Shown here: positions 10,619 to 21,335 of the stretch, one piece after another
How the letters are laid out: every line of letters begins with the position of its first letter
Position numbering within the stretch: position 1 is the stretch's first letter
Assembly (NCBI RefSeq): GCF_030272615.1
Contig: NC_081414.1
Coordinates: 769,666,653 to 769,730,652, forward strand
DNA: 64,000 bases
DNA from: Cryptomeria japonica
Lineage: Eukaryota > Streptophyta > Pinopsida > Cupressales > Cupressaceae
Reading direction: 5' to 3'
The notes under the pieces: generated by a model
Databases searched by the model: none
Seen by the model: only the letters and a program-made list of their open reading frames with translations
Told to the model about the DNA's origin: nothing
Position numbers and translations under genes: made by a program

Positions 10619-12889
10619 AATCCTTGATCCCCACTCCTTCTTGTACGAGGTATCTTTGAATTTTTATTCTTATTACCTCTAGTATTAGTTATCTTTGAAG
10701 ATTGATCCCCACTAGTGATAACTTTAAGGAAAGACCCTAAAAGTTTCTATACTTACCATAGTGAATCCTATCTAAGGGGATTAATTTTCATGACATTGAA
10801 GCTTTCAGTTTTTGAGAAAAATTGGTTTTCTTGGAAATTTTTTATAGATTACTAAAATTTGTTAAAATATTATTGAATTCTAATGAATACTACCTAATGG
10901 AATTAATCACCATGGTAAATATTGATGTAGGAGCTTCCAAACAAAAATAATAATCACATCACCTCAGAGTTTTGATTTTGATTTTGATTTATTTTGACAT
11001 GCATATCTATGGTTAGGGAAATTGGAGTGCTATTCAATTTGTTTTAATTTTTAATAGTACTTATGATATTATTTAATAGCTAAGTTATCACCTTTGAAAA
11101 GAGGCATAAGTGTTGAAAGGTGTGTGCCCTTGGTCTCCTTGTGATGTGCAATTTAGTGCTCATGCTTGCAACATGGCTTAATCACCTCCCATGGATTCAT
11201 TAAATCTTGTGGTTGTATTAAGCATTGATAGGCTGATCTTTGGGTGCAATGACAACCTTGTTTCCAACAAGTGGTATTTGAGCCTAGGTCATGGTTCTCA
11301 CTTACACTAGGGAGGATTGTTTCAAGTTGTGTGCCCTTGGTCTCCTTGTTCTATGTAGCATAGTGATTGGGTTTTCAACATGGCTTTATCACCTCTCTTG
11401 GATTCATTAAATCTTTTGGTGCAACGAAAACTATGTTTCTAACAATAAGGTGCAGCTAGAGAGATTAGAATTAAGACTAATGAATTGCTAATTCCATATG
11501 ATGCATGTGATTTCAAAAGAGCCCCAAAAACATTATGAAAAGATGGAAATAGCTGGGAAATGAGTAGGTGCAATGATTTGAAGAGTCTAAATTTACCAAG
11601 CTTCAACACAATAAATAAATAATTTTTTCATACACAATAACTAAATGGGAACGTAAGGAAGTCTATTGGCACAAGAAAGATTATCACAACAAAATAAGAG
11701 ACTACATAATGAGAAAAAGAGAAATATAGCTGTAAGGAGAAGTTAGACAATAAGGACATATGAATATAAAATAATTGGCAAGGAATGCAATGCTAAAGGA
11801 AAACAAACAAAGGAATTTTGAAATAGGCAACAACTTGTAATAGGTGCATAAGTGAGACTATGACAAGTATTGATGGGTGCAATAACAAGTAGAGTTGTGC
11901 AAGAGAGAAAATAATTGCACAAAGAATAGTTCCAATACATGTGAGAGTTGCACCAAACATCAAGAAATAACAAATATTATTTTTGTGAGCATAGCATAGT
12001 GGAGGAGACAAAAAGTTGCACCACAATTAAATAAATAAGGTATTTATATGAATGTAAAGAAACTATTTTTATTTAAGATTGAGAAAGTCATTCCCGAGGA
12101 TAGTTTATTTTAAATACTCCCAATTTAATAAACAATCTTATTTTGTAAGGAAGTTATGGTCATGGAACAACTTCTTACACTAACGTTGAGAGGAGTGTAA
12201 TGAATTTTTTTTTATAAATCTTTACAATAGTTAAATAGAAATAAAAAAAGAATAACACAATAGCATACATACCTTAATATAGTGATTTGTGAGGGGAAAA
12301 CCCTTTTGAGAGAAAAAAACACACACTCCAAAAGCTACTAATATATATTTAGAAATCAACAATAGATTACAATATACATGTAGAGTAAGCTTCTCAGAGG
12401 AGTATCACTCACAAAGATCCAAAGGCAACTCAACAAGTATCAGACTCTTTGGGTATGTGCACCAAGATGGTGAACAAAAAAGTGACCACTAGCAAAAAAC
12501 AATGTCTAAAACAAACAAGACACGTCTCTTGGAAAATTCAAGCCAAAACACGTATGTGTTCTTTGAATTAAAAATGTATATGTGTTACTTAAAATAAAAA
12601 CAGTTTTATGAGAAACAAAATCACACACATTATAATGTGTAGACGTTATGGTTAGCAAGAAAAACACATACATGTTTTGCTTACACTAAACTAGAAAAGG
12701 AACATGGCCTTATATGTGAAATCCTTTGGCCAATCCTTCATTTTTTTTCATCAAAATATATACATAAAATATGACATTTAAGTTACATTTTGTGTATATA
12801 TTGATAGGATGTTTGAGAGTGTTTTAAGATCTCTAGCAGTCATAATTTGGATTCTAGATTTTAGGAGATCTTATAATTTTTTAGACAAT
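10619..12889. other. AT-rich interval with decayed LTR debris
   Basis: No gene is supported. Near 11265-11285 the sequence TTTCCAACA is followed by TGGTATTTGAGCCT, a decayed copy of a copia LTR end plus the primer site TGGTATCAGAGCC on the plus strand. Around 12270-12380 the sequence GAGGGGAAAACCC...GAGAGAAAAA resembles the antisense copia LTR block seen in C1, C3 and C4. Small open stretches (11743-12026 minus) show no domain. Confidence 0.45.
11121..11424 (+). repeat. Two partial copies of a copia-like LTR end
   Basis: Two segments, 11121-11215 and 11328-11424, start with TGTGTGCCCTTGGTCTCCTT and share GGATTCATTAAATCTT. They lie 207 bp apart. The first leads into a TTTCCAACA terminus and a degenerate initiator-methionine primer site. 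Both are diverged. Confidence 0.5.
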
Positions 12890-13343
12890 CAAATTTTATT
12901 AATCAGTGGGCTTCTATTATCACTCTCTTTCTATCTCTCTACCTCACACTCTTTGTCTCCCCCAAGATTTAGACCTATCTATTTTATTATCTCTCCTCTT
13001 CCCTCTCTACCTCTATCTACCTCACTCTCCTCCCTCTGCAAGATCTAGATCTTATAATTTCTTAGACAGTCTAATTTCTATAATCACTAAGCTCCTATTA
13101 TCATTCTCTCTCTCTATCTCTATTTTACTCTCTTTGTCTCCCTCAACCTCTAGACCTATCTCTCCACCTATCATTATCCCTCTCACCTTCTCTCCCCCAT
13201 CTCTGTATATCACTCTCTCCTCTCTCCTAAATCTTTAAACCTATCTCTCTCACCCTTCTTTGTATCTCCCCTATCTTATCTACCTACCTCACACACATTC
13301 TCTCCTCTCTATCTTGCCTATTTCCCCCCTCCATATATATATA
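12890..13343 (+). repeat. Pyrimidine-rich low-complexity tract, left half, ending in (AT)n
   Basis: The plus strand is dominated by CTCTCTCC, CTACCTC and TCTCCC words, with two imperfect copies of a block starting AGATCT...TATAATTT (about 12830 and 13050). It ends in (AT)n at 13332-13348. The same composition resumes at 46967 after the nested retrotransposons, so this is the left half of one interrupted locus. Open frames in it are composition artefacts. Confidence 0.75.
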
Positions 13344-13348
13344 TATAT

Positions 13349-14136
13349 TGTAGACACCCAAAATTGTCATGTCTAATTAAATAAATATTTTATTTATTTA
13401 ATTATCTAAGCTTAATTCTTCTATTAATTAAATAAATCTTTATTTATTTAATTAATTCATTTATCCTCTTCTAGCCTTATTTCTCATTTAAATAAATACA
13501 TTTATTTATTTAAATTATCCTTTTCCTAAATTAAATAAATATTTTATTTATTTAATTATCCCACTTCTTCTATTAATTAAATAAATCTTTATTTATTTAA
13601 TTAATTCATTAACCTTTTCTACCCATGACACATGTCATTCATCTCTTAATTCATACACTACCTACCCCTTTCATTATTTTATTATTTCTTTTACCTACCT
13701 TCTAATCATAGCCGACCTCCTTTTACACCTCTCAATCTTATCCTTCCATTTCATATAGTGTCTTCTATATAAGGAGATGCTTCCTTCATTATTAGACCCT
13801 AATCAATCATCCTAATGACCTAACCACTTGATCAATTGACTACTTGACATATGCGATCCTACTTGCAACCACATTCCGTTCTTTGTTGAGCTCTTGTGCA
13901 CATAAAATCTGAGAGCAAATATATCAAGCAAGATCAATGGAGATAGGAAGAATGGAGATCCAAACCCTATTGGACATGTGATGGTATAATCTTTGTGATT
14001 TCATTTGATTTGCATTGTCTTAGGTAATCTTCATATGTTATGGTGGATCTTTGTTGTTGTTAGGCTAAGGTTTTGTGGTTGAATTCATTTAGTCTTTCAA
14101 TATCGTTATTATTGTTATCCATTTTCACCATATACA
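13349..14136 (+). repeat. 5' LTR of G1
   Basis: Runs from TGTAGACACCC to ...CCATATACA. The first 270 bp are made of inverted AAATAAAT/ATTTATTT words. A TATA box (TATATAAGG, 13766-13774) lies near the middle, placing the transcript start in the last third. It is followed by TTTTGGCATGCCCCGTGGG, the likely primer-binding region. Confidence 0.92.
13766..13774 (+). promoter_or_regulatory. TATA box of G1 5' LTR
   Basis: TATATAAGG is preserved at the same place in the 3' LTR (24722-24730). It is the expected core promoter for the element transcript. Confidence 0.6.
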
Positions 14137-14293
14137 TTTTGGCATGCCCCGTGGGACGTGGATTTTTGTTAGATCTGTGTTTTTTGCAGATTTTTCTAAC
14201 CCTATATTGCTGTTTTGTAAAACAATTCGGAGAATAATCTTGTGCAGCTAGGGTTTTGGACACAAAATCAAGATCTTGGAGAGATTCAATCAT

Positions 14294-15135
14294 ATCTCAC
14301 AAACGGCTTGGAAATTTTGCACCAAATTGTTTTTGCAGGTTGAAGAAAGTATCAGGAGCTCTCAATCCAAAATTCAGAATTTTTGAAGTATATTTTCATT
14401 TTCTATGAATTTTTTATGATTTTTCATAAAAAATTAATTTTGAGAGCAAATGAGAGCTTTTTTGGATTTTCTTACATTTTTTGAAATCTCTCGTAATTAT
14501 ACATAGGATTTGTTCATTTTCATTTTAATTTTGATGCAAAATATTTCCCTAAAAAATCAGATCTTTAAAAATTAGGGTTTTTTCTTATTTTGATCAGATC
14601 TCACAAAAGGATTTGAATTTTGATATGAAATTTTTTGTACAAGTCAGGAAACGTATTAGAAGAATACAGTAAAAATTTCATATTTTTTGGATAATTTTGT
14701 CAATTTATATGAATTTTTTATGAATTTTCATGAAAAATTAATTTTGAGAGAAAATTAGCGAATTTTTCTGATTTTCTTACATTTTTGGAAATATCTTATT
14801 ATTATACACAGGATCTATTCTTTTTGATTTTAAATTTGATGAAAAATCATTCCTCAAAAATCAGATCTTTGAAAATTAGGGTTTTGCATTATTTTACTCA
14901 TATCTCACAAACTGCTTGGATTTGTTACACAAAATTTTTTGTGCAGGTTTGGAAGACCATCAGGACTTTCTAGTAAAAATTTCAGATTTTTTGGATTGAT
15001 TTTTCATTTTATATGAATTTTTTATGATATTTCATAAAAAATTAATTTTTGGAGCAAATTAGCAAATTTTTTGGATTTTCTTACATTTCTGGAAATCTCT
15101 TGAAATTTTACAGGTGGTCTTTTTTCATGATGAAT
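14294..15135 (+). repeat. 304-bp tandem repeat, about 2.8 copies
   Basis: The landmark ATCTCACAAA starts at 14294, 14598 and 14902, exactly 304 bp apart. Each unit also contains TTTTTTATGA...TTCATRAAAAATTAATTTT, GATTTTCTTACATTT and AATTAGGGTTTT. The third copy fades after about 15135, but a TGCAGG-ended remnant near 15230 suggests part of a fourth. Copies are clearly diverged. Confidence 0.8.
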
Positions 15136-16243
15136 CAGATCTTTGAATTGGTCAACAAAACGCATTGTTGAAGGCCCCTATTTCACAAAGTCTTTTAGAT
15201 CTAAAATTTACCTAACTTGTGTGCTTGCAGGAAGGGGCGATCATTTGAAACAATCCAAACTACTAATAAATCTTTGTTGCAGGTTCTTGGCAAGGGTTTT
15301 TGGATTTTTATTGTGTGCCTTGTTTTCATAGACTAGCAAACACTTCAATTGGTGCACTAAAATTGAATCATTGTCTTTTGTGTCTTGAGCAATAGGCTCT
15401 TTTTGTTTAATCTTTAGAGGGCCTGTCTTCCCATGTGGTCATTAGGACTACTAGTGAGAAGAGAATGACCCAAGTGGTAGTGAGGAAAACCCACCTCTTC
15501 CGAACCACTATAAACAACTGTATTCATGGTGAAAACTATGGATAATGTGTGCTGATTAGTTCATACCGACACTATGTCTCCCCATAAACCTGTTTGATCA
15601 AATTTATTTTATCAGTTGTAGGGTGTAACCCCTACCAGCTAGGAGCATTCTGTATTTACAGAGCTGAAAGTGCCACATGTATGGCCACACGAGTGGATGC
15701 CCTTACTAGCACCTTTTTGTTTTAGAAGCCAAAATCCTTCTAGTTGTTGAGGCAGGAGGTCGAACCTCTGGTAGCGGCCCACACACATACGGTTCTTAGT
15801 AGAGATACAAAGTTCACCACAGGGAGTTTTCGTGGGGACTGATGCTTGGCTGACCCGAGAAGTGAGTGCTGAGGGTGGAGCCAGTGAGGTCAAGCATCTA
15901 AGTATCCACTCTGAATAGCGTAGCCTTGAGGGTAAAACCCCATGTGGGATCAACAACTATTGTCTTGGCCAGCCATAAGAATTGTGCTTGACTTATGTTA
16001 AACATTCAAAACATTCAAGACCAAACAACAAAACATTGTGTCTTTTGTGTCTTCAAGTGTATGCAAAACATATTTTTACACCAAACAACACACTTTTATT
16101 GGAGTCATTTGAGTCTAAACACTTGCAAACATTGGGTCTTCATCAACACTGTGTCCTCTTGTCACGAAAAACAGTCAAACAGTCAGATTTGGTCAAAACA
16201 AAACGACTTCATAGATTGGAAAAAATTGCACAAATTTTATAGA

Positions 16244-16432
16244 AACATGTCTATGTCGGACATAATAGTGTCTGTGTTGTATAACCGCATATGTGAAGGG
16301 AAGAAACGTGTCTGTGTTTACAGAATCAACATTACACTTTGCAAAAAAATCTCAGAAGCGCGTTTGTGTCGAACAGAGCCACGTCTGTGTCAGGAAACCA
16401 CGTCTGTGAAGTATACAGGCGCATCTGTGTTC
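16244..16432 (+). repeat. Cluster of CGTCTGTGT-like words in the G1 leader
   Basis: About seven related words occur in 190 bp: ATGTCTATGTCGG, GTGTCTGTGTT (twice), CGCGTTTGTGTCG, CACGTCTGTGTC, CACGTCTGTGAA and CGCATCTGTGTT. Spacing is irregular (about 20-50 bp). No known function is recognised. Confidence 0.5.
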
Positions 16433-16922
16433 AGAATTGAAAAACTGTTACAGTCCAACAAACAAACACAGTAAGTTTTGGAATTCTTGAGCTTCCTAGG
16501 TCATTTCTCCAGGATTTCATTTAGTAGTCAACCTGTCTTTGGGTCTCAGAAAGTCCATCATTGCTTCACATCTCACATTACATTCACATTTGTCTAAACT
16601 TGAGTCAAAAGGTCACTTGCTTGTCCTCATCATACTTTGTCAACACACTACATACAACAACACTTTGCTAAGTGGTCCCTCATCAAGTTTTCTTACCTTT
16701 GGGTCTGATTTGGTCTTACTTAGAGTCAAGGTCAACTTACCTCATCAAGAGAAACTATCCTCTCTTTGGAAGCCACACCTACTCTACTACATACATACTT
16801 GGTCTTACACTTTGGACATTGCAAGTACACCTCAGATTCATTTACATTCCATCCAACTCTTGGTCTTCCATACTTTTTCCATTTTTCATCTAGTCTCACA
16901 CATCTTGGTCAATACCTAGTTC

Positions 16923-19142
16923 ATGGTTGAAACCCGTCTTCAAAAATCTAGGAGAGAAACTAAAGAGGCTCAAGAGTCTGCAAACATGAGTTCTTATGAG
17001 TATGACAATGATATCTTTTTCAATTCCAATCATACTACATTACTTGACATGGATGCCTATAGAAACATTCCAAATGTTGAGAACATGGACACTACAAACA
17101 ACAATGCTACACACAATGACAATATGGACAACTTTTCCGTACATTCAGCAGATGTGGAAGAATCCATTATGAATCCCCATTTCAATCGATTGGTTGAGGA
17201 AATAATGAGGAGGGATAGACAATACTTCTTACAAATGATGGCACAAAGTGGAGCCAAGATACCTCATGATTTTGACATGTCTCAAATAATGGAAAATTGA
17301 CCTTTGCAACAACCTCACTCCAACATGGATCAAAGAAGGCCTAATAGTGGAGGCAATAGAGGACCACATATGGTACCTGAATCACCATCATCTTTGTTTC
17401 AAAAACCAAATGTCCCGCATACACATGGTCAAGCATATGATACTCACCTTCGCAGACCATTATGGAAATCTTATGCAGAAAGATATGATCAATCACATAC
17501 CAATGCTAAGGATCAACCACCAAAGCAGCTGGATATTCAAAGGCATGCTCAAAATTTGGATGCAAGGAAACCCCATGTCAAATTTGGGGGCAACACATTA
17601 GAACATGACATGCCTGTAGAGTATGGTATACATGGACAAAATAGATATTGTGTTCCTCAACATGAATCTATACCAAGTGGTCCATATATGTAGCATCACT
17701 ATAGACCTCCTCCATATGAACATGTGTATGATCAATATCATCCATATATGCAACATGCTCCTCCTCCAATTGGTGCCTCAAGCATAGGGTATGGTCCAAG
17801 AAGTCGATCTCCACCTAAGAGCAATTTGGAGCAACAAATTAGGGACTTACAAAAGAAAATGGAGGACATAAATACACCGAAGCCAACATACACAATGAGA
17901 GACATATGTCCTTATCCATTTGACAAGAGCATTCCAATGCCTCCTTTTCCTACACACTTTGTGATGCCTAAATTTGATAGGTATAGAGGAAAAGGGGATC
18001 CTAAGGCACACATAAGATAGTTTTTCACAGCTTGCATTGAGGTAGCAACAGAAGAGACATATTTGATGAGATTATTCCCACAAAGCCTAGGTGATCAAGC
18101 TATGGAATGGTTCTCCGAACTCTCACCTGGTATTAAGTCATGGGGTGATCTAGCAGAGACATTTATTCAACATTTCTCCTACAACATAGAGACAGACATA
18201 TCAGTCACTACTTTGTGCAACACCAAGCAAAAAGATGGAGAGTCTTTTTCATCATTTTTACAAAGATGGAGAAATCTAGCTAGCAGACGCTCTTGTGAAA
18301 TTCCACAAAAACAAATGGTAGAAATGTTCACCCAGAATGTTAACAAAGACATTGGCTATGATCTAAGGAAAGCTTGTTTGTCCACCTTCAAGGAAGTCAT
18401 TGAAAAAGGCTTAGCGATAGAAAAGGTCCTAATTGAACAAGGAGTTATTAAGATATTCAAGGAAAACAAAGATGACTTTAAAGGCAAAGACAAGCCAAGA
18501 TTTTGGAATAAAAACAAGAACACAGTCAATGATGGTGTTGTTGATGCCAACACAGTGCGACCCAAATTCATCTTTTCGGGATCAAGTTCTACAAACAATC
18601 AGGTGAATACTCAAACAAATTCTAAATCATGAAGGAAGTATACTCCATTGGGAGAACCACTTGAGTCAGTTTTCAAGAAGCTAGTGGTAAGAAAAGTAAT
18701 CACAATTCTAGATTTTCCTCCATATGAACCAAAGGTTAAACCAAATTGGTGGAATGATGATGAATATTGTGAATTTCATAAGAGCAAGGGTCATAAGATA
18801 GGAAATTGTCATCGAATGAAGAACATCATACAAGATCTCAATGATAGAGGTGACATTGAGATTGAGGGACACTCATCCAATCAAGAACATGAGATGTTTA
18901 AGGAACCATTCCCAAAACATGACAAGGGAAAAGCTAAAGCCACAGAGGATCAAACCAACTATACCAAAGCATCCTACAACTATGATTCAACTATCAATCA
19001 CATCTCGATGGACAATTATGTCTCTACCATTATCATCAAGGACAAAACGTCTGAAAATTCTACTCAGAGACCCAGGATTGTCCTAAAAGGCGTTGGATCT
19101 TCTTCTGAACCTACCTCTGAATGTCATGTCACAACTCATTGA
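16923..19142 (+). pseudogene. gag: gag of gypsy G1 (five in-frame stops, no frameshift)
   Basis: Start chosen at the ATG at 16923 (MVETRLQKSRRETKE), first in a frame that stays homologous for 4.1 kb. After an acidic and Pro/Asn-rich N-terminal part, the Retrotrans_gag core begins near FFTACIEVATEE and continues with MRLFPQSLGDQAMEWFSEL, FIQHFSYNIE and FLQRWRNLA (about 18020-18320). This is the particle-forming capsid region. A zinc-knuckle-like CEFHKSKGHKIGNC follows near 18767. Stops at 17298 (TGA), 17691 (TAG), 18018 (TAG), 18630 (TGA) and 19140 (TGA) are each one transition from Gln, Arg or Trp codons, and the frame is never shifted. Not translatable in full as it stands. Confidence 0.88.
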
Positions 19143-20291
19143 GGTAAAATCACTTTGCAAGGTGCTCCAGCCAAGAACACTACCTCCTCATCAACCAAAC
19201 CTAAGTATGACCTTGTAGAACAGTTAGGGAAGACACCCACGCTCATCTCCATCCTTGAGCTCTTACGCATATCCCCTGCTCATAAAGCCATTCTTGACAA
19301 AACCTTGAGAGACACCACCATTCCTACCGATCTGAACGTGGACTAGTTTCAAGCCATGGTGGGATACCTTTCCATTCCACACTTCCTTACTTTCACAGAA
19401 GCCGATGACGCCTCCGTAAGTCAGCCACATAATGCACCTTTACAAATTGAAGCCTTCATACACAAACATAGAATCAAACGAGTCCTGATAGATGGAGGAG
19501 TAGGTCTAAACAATTGTACATTAAGCACTATTAAACAATTGGGATATTCCGACAAAGCTATGAATTATACAAACAAAATTACTATCAAAGCATATGATGA
19601 TGAAGAGCATTCATCCAAGGGTACAATCACCTTACCTCTTAGAGTTGGGCCAGTTACAAAGGATGTGGTTTGTCAAGTACTTGATCTAGAGCTCACATAC
19701 AACATATTGCTAGGACGTCCATGGATTCATGAGATGAATGCAGTGCCATCTACATATCATCGATGTATCAAGTTCCCTCACAATGGAGTTGAAGTGACCA
19801 TCAAAGCTGACCGAAATCCATTCATATATTGCAACAATTTGCGACCTCGATCAGAAATAACAATACCAGTCAATCGAGAAGCTATTCCTTCATCAGCATA
19901 TGTTGATCCAGAATCGTTGAAATCTTCTACATCAAAACAATCAGAGCTAAAAGAAAAGTTCAAGATTAAAGACCTAGGATGTGGTGAGTATATCTTTCAT
20001 GTTGATCAACTCCCACTATCTCCTAACACATTTTGTCAACAAGAACAATCTACAAACAATTTGCAATACCAAGGAATTGGGTATGAACCACCTAGTGTTG
20101 TGTCTACTAAGTCTGAATGCAAATCTCCTCTAGTGGTGCAAGCATCTCTTGATATCAATAGTCCTAAGAGTGGTTCTTGCAAAGAATCTATTGAGTCTAT
20201 CACCAACCCTCTTGATAACTCACATAACCTTACCATTTCATCCACTCATTCCATTTCCACTCCACTCCCAGACTTGGATCAACAAGAATAA
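19143..20291 (+). pseudogene. pol: Retropepsin (protease) region of gypsy G1
   Basis: The same frame as gag continues into PTLISILELLRISPAHKAIL, then VGYLSIPHFLTFTEADD, the upstream hallmark of this gypsy protease. The active-site segment is VLIDGGVGLNNC (near 19483), with DGG in place of the usual DTG/DSG. The flap-to-end motif is YNILLGRPWIHEMNAVPSTYH. The enzyme would cut the Gag-Pol polyprotein. A TAG at 19344 and a TAA at 20289 interrupt it. Downstream residues are Ser-rich linker. Confidence 0.85.
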
Positions 20292-21041
20292 CAAAAGCCC
20301 TCACTCATTGGGGATCAAAAATCAAGCTTTGAAAAGAAAAACCTAAAAGTCAAAAATAAAGAAAAGTCCTTTAGTCCAAATCAAAATCTAAAGCTATTGG
20401 ACTCTACAAAAATCAAAGTCAAGGATAAAAATCCTATGAAAGAAAAAGAACAAGAGATGATCTCGCCTAATACCAAAATAACTAGGGGCAAAAGTTCTAC
20501 AATTTTAAGTCAAAAAGAATACTTGTTGATCCTAAGTCTCCATCATGCTATCCTACTTTCACTTCTTTTCACAGTCATAAGCCTTCATCACTCATTCACT
20601 TGTTCCACACGTCTATTCCCTTCTGGTGATACATCATGGACCTTTAATGGAGCTTCCTCAAGGGACTTTGTTATTAGGGATGCCCAAACTTCTTCAGGTG
20701 ACACGCATATGGGCATGTGTAGTCCACACACTAGTAATTCTATCTCAGTTCCTTCATCAAGGAAGACGGTCACTCAAGCTACATATCATTCAGTCAAGGA
20801 ATGTTGCAATTACAATCATAAAGTCAAGCCTCACACATTTGAGGTAGGGGACTTAGTTCTCAGAGAAAATCCTAAAAATCAACAAGACAGAGAGAAGAAG
20901 GGCAAGTTCGAACCAAACTGGCTTGGTCCCTACATTATTACAGCATCATATGGATCTGGTGCATATCAGCTCTCAACTACAGAAGGTGAACCTTTGGAGG
21001 ATCCTATCAACAACATGCACCTTTGCAAGTTTTACATATAG
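20292..21041 (+). pseudogene. pol: Integrase C-terminal tail joined in frame to the protease linker, G1
   Basis: The frame stays open from 20292 and ends at 21041. After a low-complexity linker, the last 90 residues are an integrase C-terminal module: ATYHSVKECCNYNHKVKPHTF, VGDLVLRENPKNQ, FEPNWLGPYIITASYGSGAYQL (GPY/F motif) and MHLCKFYI. G4 ends in the same way (MHLHRYYA). Everything that should lie between protease and this tail (reverse transcriptase, RNase H, integrase zinc and DDE core) is missing, yet the reading frame is kept. No chromodomain is seen. Confidence 0.85.
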
Positions 21042-21060
21042 CTCTTTGGAATATCCTAAT

Positions 21061-21165
21061 TTCAAAAATACAAAAAAATAAAAAATTTCAAAAATACAAA
21101 AAAATCAAAAATTTCAAAAATACAAAAAAAATCAAAAAATTCAAAAATACAAAAAAAAAAAATTA
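21061..21165 (+). repeat. A-rich 26-27 bp tandem repeat, four copies
   Basis: TTCAAAAATACAAAAAAA units start at 21061, 21087, 21113 and 21140, just after the G1 stop codon. Small length differences in the A runs fit slippage. Confidence 0.8.
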
Positions 21166-21188
21166 TAAAACAAAAAACATCGTTACTT

Positions 21189-21335
21189 GGTGAAAACCTG
21201 GCGAACAGGCGCCTTGTGACATAAAAAACATTGAAAAATCAAAAAAAGTAAAGAGAAATAATTTCGTCCAATGGTGAAAACCACTTCGGTGGCGCCCTGG
21301 GCAAGTACCATGGTGAAAATTGGGTCACCAGCGCC
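21189..21335 (+). other. Three hairpins with constant flanks and changing inner stems (G1 3' region)
   Basis: Each unit reads GGTGAAAA, a 4-base arm, a short loop, the complementary arm, then CGCC. Unit 1 (21189-21213): CCTG-GCGAA-CAGG. Unit 2 (21273-21296): CCAC-TTCG-GTGG. Unit 3 (21312-21335): TTGG-GTCA-CCAG, with one G-T pair. GGTG can also pair with CGCC (one G-T pair), giving an outer stem with an AAAA bulge. Inner stems differ completely between copies but still pair, which suggests a maintained RNA or DNA fold. No known RNA class is recognised. Confidence 0.6.

Larger units (their letters stand above)
14137..16922 (+). other. Long untranslated leader of G1
   Basis: The 2.8 kb between the 5' LTR and gag begins with the primer-site candidate. 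It then contains 304-bp tandem repeats (14294-15135), a more GC-rich and less repetitive block (15400-15970), and a cluster of CGTCTGTGT-like words (16244-16432). Small open stretches lack domains. Long leaders are typical of Tat/Ogre-type gypsy elements and may hold packaging or translation signals; that role is inference. Confidence 0.7.

Noticed and set aside
12809-13238. Ser/Leu-rich open frames on the plus strand
   Set aside because: They come from the pyrimidine-rich low-complexity tract.
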